Source of the DNA: an uncultured Lachnospiraceae bacterium
GTDB taxonomy: Bacteria > Bacillota_A > Clostridia > Lachnospirales > Lachnospiraceae
Assembly (NCBI GenBank): GCA_902796775.1
Contig: CADBQK010000096.1
Coordinates: 1-7,208 of the forward strand
Length of the DNA: 7,208 nt
Direction of reading: 5' to 3'
Below are positions 1 through 7,208 of this stretch, piece after piece; position 1 is the first letter of the stretch, and each line of letters begins with the position of its first letter. Made by a program: the position numbers and the translations under genes. The notes under the pieces were generated by a model, which saw nothing but the letters and a program-made list of their open reading frames with translations, had not been told where the DNA came from and did no database searches.

Positions 1-813
1 ACCTCTCAGAGTGTCATACTCTTCCTGAGCCAGCGCTTTGCTCAGTATCTCCTGCACATCCTGAAGCTGGGCAAGATAATGGGGCAAAAAACCGCTCTGC
101 CTGCAGATGAGGATTCCTTCCTGCAGCAGACGCAGATCCTGCCTCAGGCTTTCCCGGGTGCTCTCCACCACATCCCTGACAAGGATATGCTCATTCATCC
201 CGCCCTCCGGGATCTCATACCACGCAAGACATTTCTTCAGCCACCACTGAGGAGAGGGACAGCTCCTGGATGCCTCATAGATACGAAGGATCCACTCCGC
301 GATCATTCCGTCATTTTTTTCAGGTGCATAGGCATCCGCAAATCTCTTAAAAGCTGCGTTGCCGGATGCATACCAGGTCTCCAGAACATCCGCTGCCACA
401 TCTGCCTGCAGGATCTTCAGCTCATTCTCATCCGCCATCCGATAGGATGGATCGATATCCAGTACATCAAAATGGGTCTGGATCAGATCGCTGCACAGAC
501 TGTGGATCGTAGAGATCCTGGCTGTTTCCAGCAAAAGTCTCTGCCGCCGCAGCAGGCGGTTTTCCGGATCCTGCCGGATCTGTTTATCCAGCCCCTCCCC
601 GATCCGCTCACGCATCTGGGAAGCAGCTGCACGAGTGTAAGTCAGGATAAGGAGACGTGAAGGGTCAACAGGGTTCTGTTTATCTGTAAGGATCCGTACG
701 ATCCGCTGTGCAAGCACAGCGGTCTTGCCGGAACCGGCAGCTGCCGAAACCAGCAGATCCTCTCCCCGGCTCTCGATTGCATCCAGCTGCGCATCACTCC
801 ATTTGATTTCCAT
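1..813 (-). CDS. addA: ATP-dependent helicase/nuclease subunit A (AddA), 5' part, cut by window edge
   Basis: This is the N-terminal 271 codons of AddA, the UvrD-like (SF1) helicase subunit of the cytoplasmic AddAB complex. AddAB unwinds and resects double-strand breaks and prepares 3' single strands for RecA. Visible in order: the Q-motif region WSDAQLDAI (residues 5-13, Q9); Walker A SAAAGSGKT (23-31, K30 and T31); motif Ia around TYTRAAASQM (58-67); motif Ib ISTIHSLC (100-107); and DIDPSYRMADE (119-129), a stretch that closely matches Bacillus AddA. The frame stays open to base 1, so Walker B, the remaining helicase motifs and the C-terminal RecB-type nuclease domain lie outside the window. 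Family members are usually about 1200 residues. The ATG at 813 is chosen because a GAGGTGA ribosome binding site precedes it by 9 bases and the protein then begins as the family does. It follows addB after 14 bases, the usual addB-addA order. Confidence 0.97.
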   Translation of the reverse strand, partial: MEIKWSDAQLDAIESRGEDLLVSAAAGSGKTAVLAQRIVRILTDKQNPVDPSRLLILTYTRAAASQMRERIGEGLDKQIRQDPENRLLRRQRLLLETARISTIHSLCSDLIQTHFDVLDIDPSYRMADENELKILQADVAADVLETWYASGNAAFKRFADAYAPEKNDGMIAEWILRIYEASRSCPSPQWWLKKCLAWYEIPEGGMNEHILVRDVVESTRESLRQDLRLLQEGILICRQSGFLPHYLAQLQDVQEILSKALAQEEYDTLRG

Positions 814-822
814 ACCCTCACG

Positions 823-829
823 TCACCTC
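823..829 (-). promoter_or_regulatory. addA ribosome binding site overlapping the addB stop codon
   Basis: Reading the minus strand, the sequence is TGAGGTGA followed by nine bases and then the addA ATG. GAGGTGA is a near-complete match to the anti-Shine-Dalgarno sequence. The TGA at 830-828 that ends addB shares its last two bases with this site. This fixes the addA start and suggests that ribosomes finishing addB help to start addA (inference), which would favour equal subunit output. Confidence 0.8.
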
Positions 830-3800
830 ATTCCTGTGCAATCGCCTGATATACCTCATCATTGGACATTTTGGAAAGTTTTCGCGGTGCATAGCCCCGG
901 ATTCCTTCATGAAATCCGCACACCTCACCAAAGCGGCAGTACATGCAGGCATTCTTGTCACCAAGAACAGCAGGACTTGCTGCTATATCCCCGGAGAAAA
1001 TCTGCTGCGTAAGTTGTTCGCACTTTTTTTCCACATGCCTGGAAAGCAGGAAAAACTGCTCCGGCTCGGCCACACTTGACCGCGCATCCAGCGCCTTATT
1101 TTTCGTTATTCTCAGCGGCAGGATCTTCGGCCGCTCATCCGGATGCCTGTCCATATGGCGCAGAATATCATCATCCCGCACGATCAGACCATTCATCGCC
1201 AGCTTTTCCAGCAGCTGGAGCTCATCTTCAGAATAATCCCCGCCATCCCTGCCTGCATCCGCTTTCCTTGCAAACTCCTCAAAAGTGTCTGTCTCAATCA
1301 GCGGATCAGCGATATCATAATACAGTACCCCCGCGGGGACAGCCATCACCTGCCTGCCCTCTCTCTGAGCTTTTGTTTTCACCGATTCCTCAGCAGCATG
1401 CATATAAACCAGCAGCTGAAGCTGCAGTCCATGATAGACCGAGGAAAGGTCAAATTTCATCTTTCCCGTCTTATAATCCAGGACACGCAGATACACGTTC
1501 CCGTCCTCCTCACAGATATCTACCCGGTCGATGATACCGTGCAGGAACACGGTATCCCGGGAATCTGTCAGCAGGGTGGATCCTCCCATGCTAATGGCTG
1601 TCGTAAAATCAAACTCACTCTCTGCCGGCTCAAAATCACCTTTTTTCAGCTGCTGCTGCAGGGCCCAGACCGTTCTCTTTGCCATTGATTCAATCTTCCG
1701 GGCCAGATAGCGGGCCCGGCCGGTATCCTGCATCAGCTGGCTGCGGTATCCCCCGGCTACATCGCGGACTGCTTCGCTGACCCATGCGTCCCGCACATCA
1801 TCCGGGATATCTCTCCACCGGATGCCCTCATCCGCAACGCGTCTGGAAAAGCGTTCGATCGACTGGTGAAAGATGAGCCCGATATCCGGAGCCTGTACCT
1901 TATAGACCTGCCTTACTGCCAGCTTCAGGCCATACTGCAGGAAATGGGCATAGGCGCATAAAGCGTATTTTTCCAGCATGGTCACCCCGCCGCTGAGACG
2001 CCCGCCATACACAGCCTTGATGGCTGCCTGCGATAATGAGTCTCCCCCATAGCAAAACAGTGCCGCTTTCGCCAGACGGTCCATCTGCCCGCGCATGCTG
2101 CTTCTGCTGCGCAGCCAGCCAAACACCTGGGAAAAGCGCTCTTCATCGGCAATCCGCGCAGAATCAGAATCCGGCCTGCTCCCTGTCCCCTGTCTCGCCC
2201 ATAAGCCCGGAGCCTTTCTGGAAAGAGCCTCTTTGACCTGCTCATACCCCTCCCGGACATCCAGCGCAAGGCCATCCCCGGGGCTCTGGACCTTCATTCC
2301 CGGATAGAGCTCCTGCAGATGCCGGATCACGGGAGAAGGCATTCTCTGTGTCCCGTCCATTCCGGCATTCGCATAGATCAGGCAAAGCTGCAAAGAAGGC
2401 CTGGTCAGGCAGGAATACAGATAGAATCGTTCGGAGGGAAGATTCTCACGGGCAGTTGGTGCCAGCTGCAGAGCGCAGCCTTTCAGAAGCTCCCGCTCGG
2501 TATCGCTGATCAGGCCGGCTGGCTGAGCGGGCCTGGGGACAAGCCCGTCATTTAGTCCTGCAAAGATCAGAAGCCGGATGTCATCCAGCCGTGAACGTTT
2601 CATATCTCCAAAGGTAACCTGATCTATGCCTGGAGGGATAATGCCCAGACGAATCTGTGAAATACCGGATTCCAGCACCTGGGAGAACTCCCTGATGCTC
2701 ATCTCCTCTTCTCCGAGGATAGCATATGCCTTCTCCAGGATCCCAACCATCACACTCCAGATCTGGCTGTACTCCTTCGCCCGCTCCAATTGTCCTTCTG
2801 CTTCAAACCAGCGAGTCTGCTCCTCTACCTTAAGGTACAGTTCCTCTTTTTCCATACAGCTGTAGAGCTTTCGGATCAAATCGCTGACTTTAGCGGTTTT
2901 CTCCTTTCCCATAAGTTCCTGCAGCGGCTCGAAGGCAGCGGCCACTCTTTGGCGGGCAGCCTCAACTCTGGCAAAGGCTTCCTGGCCCAGCTCAGTCCGG
3001 CCGGCTCTGAAGGGCTTCTGCCAGCGGCTCCTGCCCCGGATCCCGTATGCCAGGACATAGTTTTCCAGCTCATCGGTTTCCTCCGGCTTAAGCGGCCCCA
3101 GTCCGCAGTGCAGGAAGCGGAAGGTGCTTTCATATTCCATGTCCCGTCGAACTGTTTCCAGAAATGAACGCAGCCACTCGATCAGCATATTTCCTGCCAC
3201 AGTCCTTCTGCTGTCAAAAAAGCAGGGGATCCCGTATCTGCCAAGCCAGCGCCGTGCCGGCGCCAGATACTGCTCCATATCTCCCGTCACGACCGCCATA
3301 TCACGGTAGCGCAGTCCCTTATCCCGGACATACTGGTGGATGATCCTGGCTGCCAGCTGCATCTCCTGATCCGGATTTGCAGCGCTGAACAGGGAAATCC
3401 CTTCCGGTGCTTCTTCCTGCAGTCTGGCTTCCTCTAAAACCAGCCCCTCCCTGAAGAGCATCCGGCGCAGGCACTCCAGCCCGGCAGGCTCTTCTATAGT
3501 GTTTTCTTTCTTACCCTCTTTAGCCCCATCTGCCTCTGCAGCTGCGGCTGGTGCATTCAGGATCTGCACATCAAAGGGAACCCGGTTAGCCCGGCAGATG
3601 CCGGCCAGCCGGGATGCTGTTTCCTTTGTCAGGCAGAATACATCATCCGGCTCCGGAGTTTTTCCTTCCTCTGTGACCCCGTCACTGCAGAGGGTCATAT
3701 AGACCTGCGGGCAAAGAGTCACCAGCTGTTCGATCAGCCGATACTGCAGAGGAGTAAATCCGGCAAAATTATCCATAAATACAACAGACTCACGGATACC

Positions 3801-4376
3801 CGCAGACTGAGGAAGTACCTCGCAAAGAATGCTCAGCAGTTCCTCGGCTGTGATATACTTTTTCCGGATGAAATCCATAAATGCCTGGTAGATCAGCTGG
3901 ATATCCCGCAGCTTCCCGTAAAGTCTGGGATTATTGCCTGTGCGGGCCGCAGCCTCTGCCAGAGCCTTTGGAGTAATATCGTACTGCAGCAGCTCTGAGA
4001 TCATCGCCTTCATCTGCTCGACGAAACCCCTCCGCCCGATACTGCCGCGGAAGGCATGCAGCTCCTCTTTGTGCTTCAGCAGCAGGGAGCGGATGATCAT
4101 ACTCTTGCCTGTCTCATCCAGGATCTGCCGCATACTGGTCCCCGTCTCCTCAAATACGCGATAGGCCAGCCGCTCAAAACTAAGAATATCGACATTCATC
4201 ACCGCAGACCTGGGATGCAGGGAAAGCAGTTTTTTCTGTGCCTGCAGAGAATATTGTCTGGGCACGAGAAGAAGTAGCCTGGCATCAGGCTGCCCGCAGC
4301 TTCTCTCTATCAGCATTTGATAAAGGCGGGAAGTTTTTCCCGCCTTACTCTGGCCAATCAGCAAATGTAATGACAT
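828..4376 (-). CDS. addB: ATP-dependent helicase/deoxyribonuclease subunit B (AddB)
   Basis: At 1182 residues this is a full-length AddB, slightly longer than the Bacillus subtilis protein (about 1166). AddB pairs with AddA, contributes the second nuclease and, in Bacillus, recognises Chi. Seen in order: Walker A GQSKAGKT (residues 8-15); a degenerate Walker B-like stretch FMDNFAGFTP (200-209); an Ala/Lys/Glu-rich linker (about 274-299); GLNDGLVP (607-614); and the C-terminal RecB-type nuclease with IDRVD (949-953), LDYKTGK (966-972) and QLQLLVY (985-991). D967 aligns with Bacillus catalytic D961. Four cysteines, C807, C1144, C1147 and C1153, match the known iron-sulfur cluster ligands, so the nuclease domain should be stapled by a [4Fe-4S] cluster. 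The start at 4376 has AGAGGTC five bases upstream. fbp ends 48 bases before it and addA starts 14 bases after it. No frameshift or missing catalytic residue was seen. Confidence 0.97.
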   Translation of the reverse strand: MSLHLLIGQSKAGKTSRLYQMLIERSCGQPDARLLLLVPRQYSLQAQKKLLSLHPRSAVMNVDILSFERLAYRVFEETGTSMRQILDETGKSMIIRSLLLKHKEELHAFRGSIGRRGFVEQMKAMISELLQYDITPKALAEAAARTGNNPRLYGKLRDIQLIYQAFMDFIRKKYITAEELLSILCEVLPQSAGIRESVVFMDNFAGFTPLQYRLIEQLVTLCPQVYMTLCSDGVTEEGKTPEPDDVFCLTKETASRLAGICRANRVPFDVQILNAPAAAAEADGAKEGKKENTIEEPAGLECLRRMLFREGLVLEEARLQEEAPEGISLFSAANPDQEMQLAARIIHQYVRDKGLRYRDMAVVTGDMEQYLAPARRWLGRYGIPCFFDSRRTVAGNMLIEWLRSFLETVRRDMEYESTFRFLHCGLGPLKPEETDELENYVLAYGIRGRSRWQKPFRAGRTELGQEAFARVEAARQRVAAAFEPLQELMGKEKTAKVSDLIRKLYSCMEKEELYLKVEEQTRWFEAEGQLERAKEYSQIWSVMVGILEKAYAILGEEEMSIREFSQVLESGISQIRLGIIPPGIDQVTFGDMKRSRLDDIRLLIFAGLNDGLVPRPAQPAGLISDTERELLKGCALQLAPTARENLPSERFYLYSCLTRPSLQLCLIYANAGMDGTQRMPSPVIRHLQELYPGMKVQSPGDGLALDVREGYEQVKEALSRKAPGLWARQGTGSRPDSDSARIADEERFSQVFGWLRSRSSMRGQMDRLAKAALFCYGGDSLSQAAIKAVYGGRLSGGVTMLEKYALCAYAHFLQYGLKLAVRQVYKVQAPDIGLIFHQSIERFSRRVADEGIRWRDIPDDVRDAWVSEAVRDVAGGYRSQLMQDTGRARYLARKIESMAKRTVWALQQQLKKGDFEPAESEFDFTTAISMGGSTLLTDSRDTVFLHGIIDRVDICEEDGNVYLRVLDYKTGKMKFDLSSVYHGLQLQLLVYMHAAEESVKTKAQREGRQVMAVPAGVLYYDIADPLIETDTFEEFARKADAGRDGGDYSEDELQLLEKLAMNGLIVRDDDILRHMDRHPDERPKILPLRITKNKALDARSSVAEPEQFFLLSRHVEKKCEQLTQQIFSGDIAASPAVLGDKNACMYCRFGEVCGFHEGIRGYAPRKLSKMSNDEVYQAIAQE
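4323..4346 (-). repeat. Perfect 10-bp inverted repeat (hairpin) inside the 5' end of addB
   Basis: On the coding strand the arms are AAGGCGGGAA and TTCCCGCCTT, an exact reverse-complement pair with the four-base loop AAAC. It covers nucleotides +31 to +54 of addB, exactly codons 11-18, which encode KAGKTSRL, the core of Walker A. No T-run follows on either strand, so it is not an intrinsic terminator. It may be a chance result of codon choice or may slow early translation; the sequence alone cannot decide. Confidence 0.75.
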
Positions 4377-4424
4377 GATCTGACCTCTTCTTCAGTGAAT
4401 CTGTTGTTTTTGCTTTCTGTTTAT
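4377..4424 (-). other. fbp-addB intergenic spacer with addB ribosome binding site
   Basis: This 48-base, A-rich spacer lies between the fbp stop (TAA) and the addB ATG. Read on the minus strand it ends in AGAGGTC (4388-4382), five bases before the start codon, which is a clear Shine-Dalgarno site. I see no stable hairpin followed by T residues and no recognisable -35/-10 pair, so read-through from fbp into addB is the simplest view. It is the longest gap in the window. Confidence 0.7.
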
Positions 4425-6401
4425 TTATTTCTTCTGACGGATCAGGCCGCCCCTGTAAGCTGCCAGCAGCTCTTCCAGATGCTCCTCGTCTTTCTTCAAC
4501 TCTCTGCCCCGGTCGGTATCCGCTACCAGCATACGCTTGTCTACCGTGGCAACCAGTCTGGACTCGGAATGGATATCTGTCTCCTCACGTACCGCTTTCT
4601 CCACACTCTCAAAAGGCTCGAGTGTAATAAGCTTGAGACCATAGGAATTGTAGGTCAGCGTATAGCCGGCAATACCGGTCGTAGGCTGGTACGCCTTAGA
4701 GAAACCGCCGTCGATCACCAGGAGCTTACCGTTGCCTTTGATCGGCTTTTCCCCCTTCTTCGTCTTAACAGGTACATGTCCGTTTACGATATGGCAGTTT
4801 TCCGGATCCATGCCGAATTCGACAAGGATCTTGTCACAGATCTCTTCATTCTCATACAGCTTATAATAGGGATCCTTATGCTCCTCATGGGTCTCTTTCT
4901 CCGCTAAGAAATAGCGCTCATAAGTCGCCATCCTGTCTTTTCCGAAAAGCGGGGAATTGGCTCCGGTCCAGATATACCACATCAGATCACGTCCAAGCTC
5001 TTTCTCTTTGGAGCCTTCCGGTGAATAATATCCCTTCCGGGACCAGGACTCCAGATAATCGCACAGAGCTTTTCCGGAATACTTCTTCCCGTAAAGCTCG
5101 AGTTCCTTAAATGATCCGTCCTCATTCATCGGGATACAGCCATGATAGTAGAGGATATTATTCATGCACAGGTACAGATTGCCATGCGTGAACAGGAATG
5201 CGGCATGTCTCTGCAGCTTTTCGCAGGTGGTGATGCTGTGGATCAGACGCTCCATGACCAGCTCTTCTTCCTCGTTGAGCTTATACGGATCCTTCGGATC
5301 GATGGTCGGGAAGTTCGTATCCAGAAGTTTGTACTCTTTGCCGTACAGATTAATGGTCCCCTTCTCATAATCCACCCGGTGCAGCAGGCGCCTCTCTTCC
5401 ATACCAAACTCCGGACGACGCTCCATGAGCTGCCCCTCGAGTTTGAACTGAATAATGGAAATCGCCTTGTGCATCTTTTCATTCAGGCGCTCCTCGACCA
5501 GTCCGACACCGTCCTTCTCCCTGTCAAGGTGATGAATATTGAAGAGGGAGCAGGGGTCATCCTGGTAGTAGGTCTGTGCCAGCTGGGCCAGCGGCATAAA
5601 ATTGATCCCGTACTCATCCTCGAGCGTATCCAGGTTGCCGTAACGGGCACTGATACGGATGACTGTCGCAATACTGACCGGATGTCCGGATGCAGCTGCC
5701 ATCCAGAGAATATCATGGTTCCCCCACTGGATATCCACAGAATGATAATTCATCAGCCGGTCCATGATCGCCGGTGCGCCCGGGCCTCTGTCAAAGATAT
5801 CGCCGACGATATGCAGATGATCGATAACCAGCCTCTGGATCAGGTTGCACAGTGCCACGATAAACTCCTTCGCCCTGCCGATCCGGATGATGGTATTGAT
5901 GATCTCATTATAATAAGCTTCTTTGTTGGCAACATCCGCCTGCTCATAGATCAGCTCCTCCATGATATAGCGGAAATCCTCCGGCATGGCCTTCCTGACC
6001 TTTGAACGGGTATATTTTGTCTGGCAGTGCTGGCAGACCCTGATCAGGCGGCTGAAGATCGTCTTATACAGATCCTCTTTATTTTCCTCTTCCGCCATCA
6101 TCAGCTTAAGCTTCTGCTCCGGATAATAGATGATTGTCGCCAGTACCTTTTTATCCTTGATGCTGAGCTCATTACCAAAAGCCTCATCGATCTTGGACCG
6201 TACTGCACCGGATCCATTCTTCAGCACATGGAAAAACTGCTCCGCTTCCCCGTGGATATCGCTCAGAGCATGCTCTGTACCCTTAGGCAGGCTTAAGATT
6301 GCCTGCAGATTGATAATTTCCGTAGACGCCGCCGCAATCGTCGGATACTTCTCAGAGAGAAGCTCCAGATATCTCAGTCTGAGTTCCTCTTTCGTTTCCA
6401 T
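4425..6401 (-). CDS. fbp: Class III fructose-1,6-bisphosphatase (Firmicutes type)
   Basis: This 658-residue protein hydrolyses fructose 1,6-bisphosphate to fructose 6-phosphate and phosphate, the irreversible step of gluconeogenesis, in the cytoplasm. It belongs to the large class III FBPases of Firmicutes and gut anaerobes, which have the metallophosphoesterase fold and are unrelated in sequence to class I and II enzymes. The metal-binding signature is complete: LPKGTEHALSDIHGE (residues 38-52, D48 and H50), GDIFDRG (200-206), WGNHD (226-230), FTHGN (404-408, H406) and NGHVPV (540-545, H542). YTRSKVRKAMP, another family hallmark, follows residue 129. Length is usual for the family. The start at 6401 is preceded by AAAGG seven bases upstream. 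It starts 23 bases after dapB and ends 48 bases before addB. Members of the family in Bacillus are controlled mainly at the protein level by metabolites; nothing in the DNA here shows gene-specific control. A CxxC at C123/C126 is a minor oddity. Confidence 0.97.
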   Translation of the reverse strand: METKEELRLRYLELLSEKYPTIAAASTEIINLQAILSLPKGTEHALSDIHGEAEQFFHVLKNGSGAVRSKIDEAFGNELSIKDKKVLATIIYYPEQKLKLMMAEEENKEDLYKTIFSRLIRVCQHCQTKYTRSKVRKAMPEDFRYIMEELIYEQADVANKEAYYNEIINTIIRIGRAKEFIVALCNLIQRLVIDHLHIVGDIFDRGPGAPAIMDRLMNYHSVDIQWGNHDILWMAAASGHPVSIATVIRISARYGNLDTLEDEYGINFMPLAQLAQTYYQDDPCSLFNIHHLDREKDGVGLVEERLNEKMHKAISIIQFKLEGQLMERRPEFGMEERRLLHRVDYEKGTINLYGKEYKLLDTNFPTIDPKDPYKLNEEEELVMERLIHSITTCEKLQRHAAFLFTHGNLYLCMNNILYYHGCIPMNEDGSFKELELYGKKYSGKALCDYLESWSRKGYYSPEGSKEKELGRDLMWYIWTGANSPLFGKDRMATYERYFLAEKETHEEHKDPYYKLYENEEICDKILVEFGMDPENCHIVNGHVPVKTKKGEKPIKGNGKLLVIDGGFSKAYQPTTGIAGYTLTYNSYGLKLITLEPFESVEKAVREETDIHSESRLVATVDKRMLVADTDRGRELKKDEEHLEELLAAYRGGLIRQKK

Positions 6402-6424
6402 TACTCTACCTTTCCCTAATCAGT
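6402..6424 (-). other. dapB-fbp spacer with fbp ribosome binding site
   Basis: The 23 bases between the dapB stop (TAG) and the fbp ATG contain GGGAAAGG on the minus strand. AAAGG (6413-6409) sits seven bases before the start. The spacing is too short for a promoter plus terminator, which supports co-transcription of dapB and fbp. Confidence 0.65.
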
Positions 6425-7183
6425 CTATCCAATCACGTCCGCCATCCGATACATACCCGGCTTCTTCCCGATCAGGAAAGCTGCCGCTGAAAGAGCGCCT
6501 TTGCCAAAGATTGCTCTGGAGTATGCAGTATGCTTGATCTCAATGACCTCATCTGTGCCGCAGAAATAGACCTCATGCTCACCAACGATATTGCCGCCGC
6601 GCAGAGCCTGGATGCCGATCTCATCGGCATCTCTTTTCTTATAATCTGCCGAGCGGTCCAGCTTGTAAGTGTATTTGCCGTCCATCGCTTCATTAATTGC
6701 ATCCGCGATGGCCAGAGCAGTACCCGAAGGAGCATCCAGCTTCCTGTGATGGTGCTTCTCCAGGATCTCGATATCATATCCCCTGCCCGCCAGGATCGCA
6801 GCAGCCTGCGCAGCCAGCTTGAAGACCGTATTGATACCAAGCGACATGTTTGCAGAACGCAGGACCGGAATCACGCGGGAAGCCTCCTGTACTGCCTGCA
6901 GCTGTGCCTCGCTCAGCCCTGTCGTGCATAAAACCAGAGGCAGCTTTCTCTCTGCCGCGGCCGCGAGCAGCCCGTCCACTGCCGGTGCAATAGAAAAATC
7001 AACGATCACATCTCCCTCTGCTGTACACTGATCAAAGGAAGAAAAGACCGGGTAAGGAAGACTATCATCCGGTCCCGCGGCATCTACACCGCAGGTAATC
7101 TCAAAATCCGGCTCCTCCTTCACCAGATCGGTGATTACTTTCCCCATCGCCCCGCGGCAGCCATGCAGGATGATTCGAATCAT
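6425..7183 (-). CDS. dapB: 4-hydroxy-tetrahydrodipicolinate reductase (DapB)
   Basis: At 252 residues this is a complete DapB, the NAD(P)H-dependent cytoplasmic enzyme that reduces the DapA product to tetrahydrodipicolinate on the way to diaminopimelate and lysine. The N-terminal Rossmann domain shows GCRGAMG (8-14), VDFS (61-64) and CTTGL (86-90). RSANMSLGIN (109-118) leads into the substrate domain. The signature EKHHHRKLDAPSGTA (142-156) carries the catalytic His (H144, aligned with E. coli H159), K148 and the substrate-binding SGT. The C-terminal HTAYSRAIFGKGAL (218-231) returns to the Rossmann fold. It is shorter than the E. coli enzyme (about 273), as is common in clostridia. Strand beta-2 ends in VDAAG (33-37), with an acidic D34 and no following Arg, which hints at NADH use. 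The start at 7183 has AGGGGGT seven bases upstream. A partner dapA may lie just beyond the right edge. Confidence 0.97.
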   Translation of the reverse strand: MIRIILHGCRGAMGKVITDLVKEEPDFEITCGVDAAGPDDSLPYPVFSSFDQCTAEGDVIVDFSIAPAVDGLLAAAAERKLPLVLCTTGLSEAQLQAVQEASRVIPVLRSANMSLGINTVFKLAAQAAAILAGRGYDIEILEKHHHRKLDAPSGTALAIADAINEAMDGKYTYKLDRSADYKKRDADEIGIQALRGGNIVGEHEVYFCGTDEVIEIKHTAYSRAIFGKGALSAAAFLIGKKPGMYRMADVIG

Positions 7184-7190
7184 ATATATT

Positions 7191-7197
7191 ACCCCCT
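7191..7197 (-). promoter_or_regulatory. dapB ribosome binding site
   Basis: AGGGGGT on the minus strand lies seven bases before the dapB ATG. It pairs with the 16S rRNA tail with one G-U wobble and decides the start. The remaining bases to the window edge (7198-7208) are too few to tell whether a promoter or an upstream gene precedes dapB. Confidence 0.75.
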
Positions 7198-7208
7198 GTA
7201 ATTAAAAA

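Noticed and set aside
79..660. A 193-codon open frame on the plus strand, antisense to addA
   Set aside because: The opposite strand encodes clear AddA helicase motifs through the same bases, and the plus-strand product is Pro/Leu/Gln-rich with no family resemblance.
4323..4346. The addB hairpin as a Rho-independent terminator
   Set aside because: No T-run follows the stem on either strand, and it lies inside the addB coding sequence.
5142..6005. A 287-codon open frame on the plus strand, antisense to fbp
   Set aside because: It lies fully inside a well-supported gene, has no clear ribosome binding site, and its translation shows no recognisable motif. It is an artefact of the codon use of fbp.
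6955..6966. A GC-rich palindrome (CGCGGCCGCG) in dapB
   Set aside because: It comes from a run of alanine codons in the protein (residues 74-77), and a single short palindrome of this kind is expected by chance.
1..7208. Enrichment or strand bias of the Bacillus Chi sequence AGCGG near addAB
   Set aside because: By eye there are a dozen or so copies on each strand, with no clear bias, and the Chi sequence of this organism is unknown.
1..7208. A novel defence, mobile or otherwise undescribed system
   Set aside because: Every stretch longer than 48 bases is accounted for by four recognised housekeeping genes, and no repeats, integrase, toxin or unknown ORF are present.

Overview
The window carries four genes on the minus strand with no unexplained gap. 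Read in the direction of transcription, from the right edge to the left, they are dapB, fbp (class III fructose-1,6-bisphosphatase), addB and the 5' part of addA, which runs off the left edge. The gaps are 23, 48 and 14 bases. None contains a visible terminator or convincing promoter, so the genes look like one transcription unit, probably entered from upstream of the right edge.

The host is most likely a Firmicute, probably a clostridium of the Lachnospiraceae type with a balanced to slightly GC-rich genome. The reasons are the AddA/AddB helicase-nuclease in place of RecBCD, the large class III Fbp typical of low-GC Gram-positives and gut anaerobes, the short (252-residue) DapB, and strong Shine-Dalgarno sites before each gene. 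This taxonomic call is inference; no rRNA gene or lineage marker is present.

Layout: 7183-6425 is dapB, the second committed step of lysine and diaminopimelate synthesis, which feeds the cell wall. 6401-4425 is fbp, the gluconeogenic phosphatase. 4376-828 is addB and 813-1 is partial addA. AddA and AddB together form the double-strand-break resection enzyme that loads RecA at Chi. The metabolic genes have no direct biochemical link to the repair genes; they appear to share only a transcript.

All four genes look intact apart from the edge truncation of addA, and the catalytic motifs I looked for are present. I found no mobile element, CRISPR array, RNA gene or novel multi-gene system. The points most worth a second look are a perfect 10-bp hairpin inside the AddB Walker A codons, close to its start, and the addB stop codon lying within the addA ribosome binding site.
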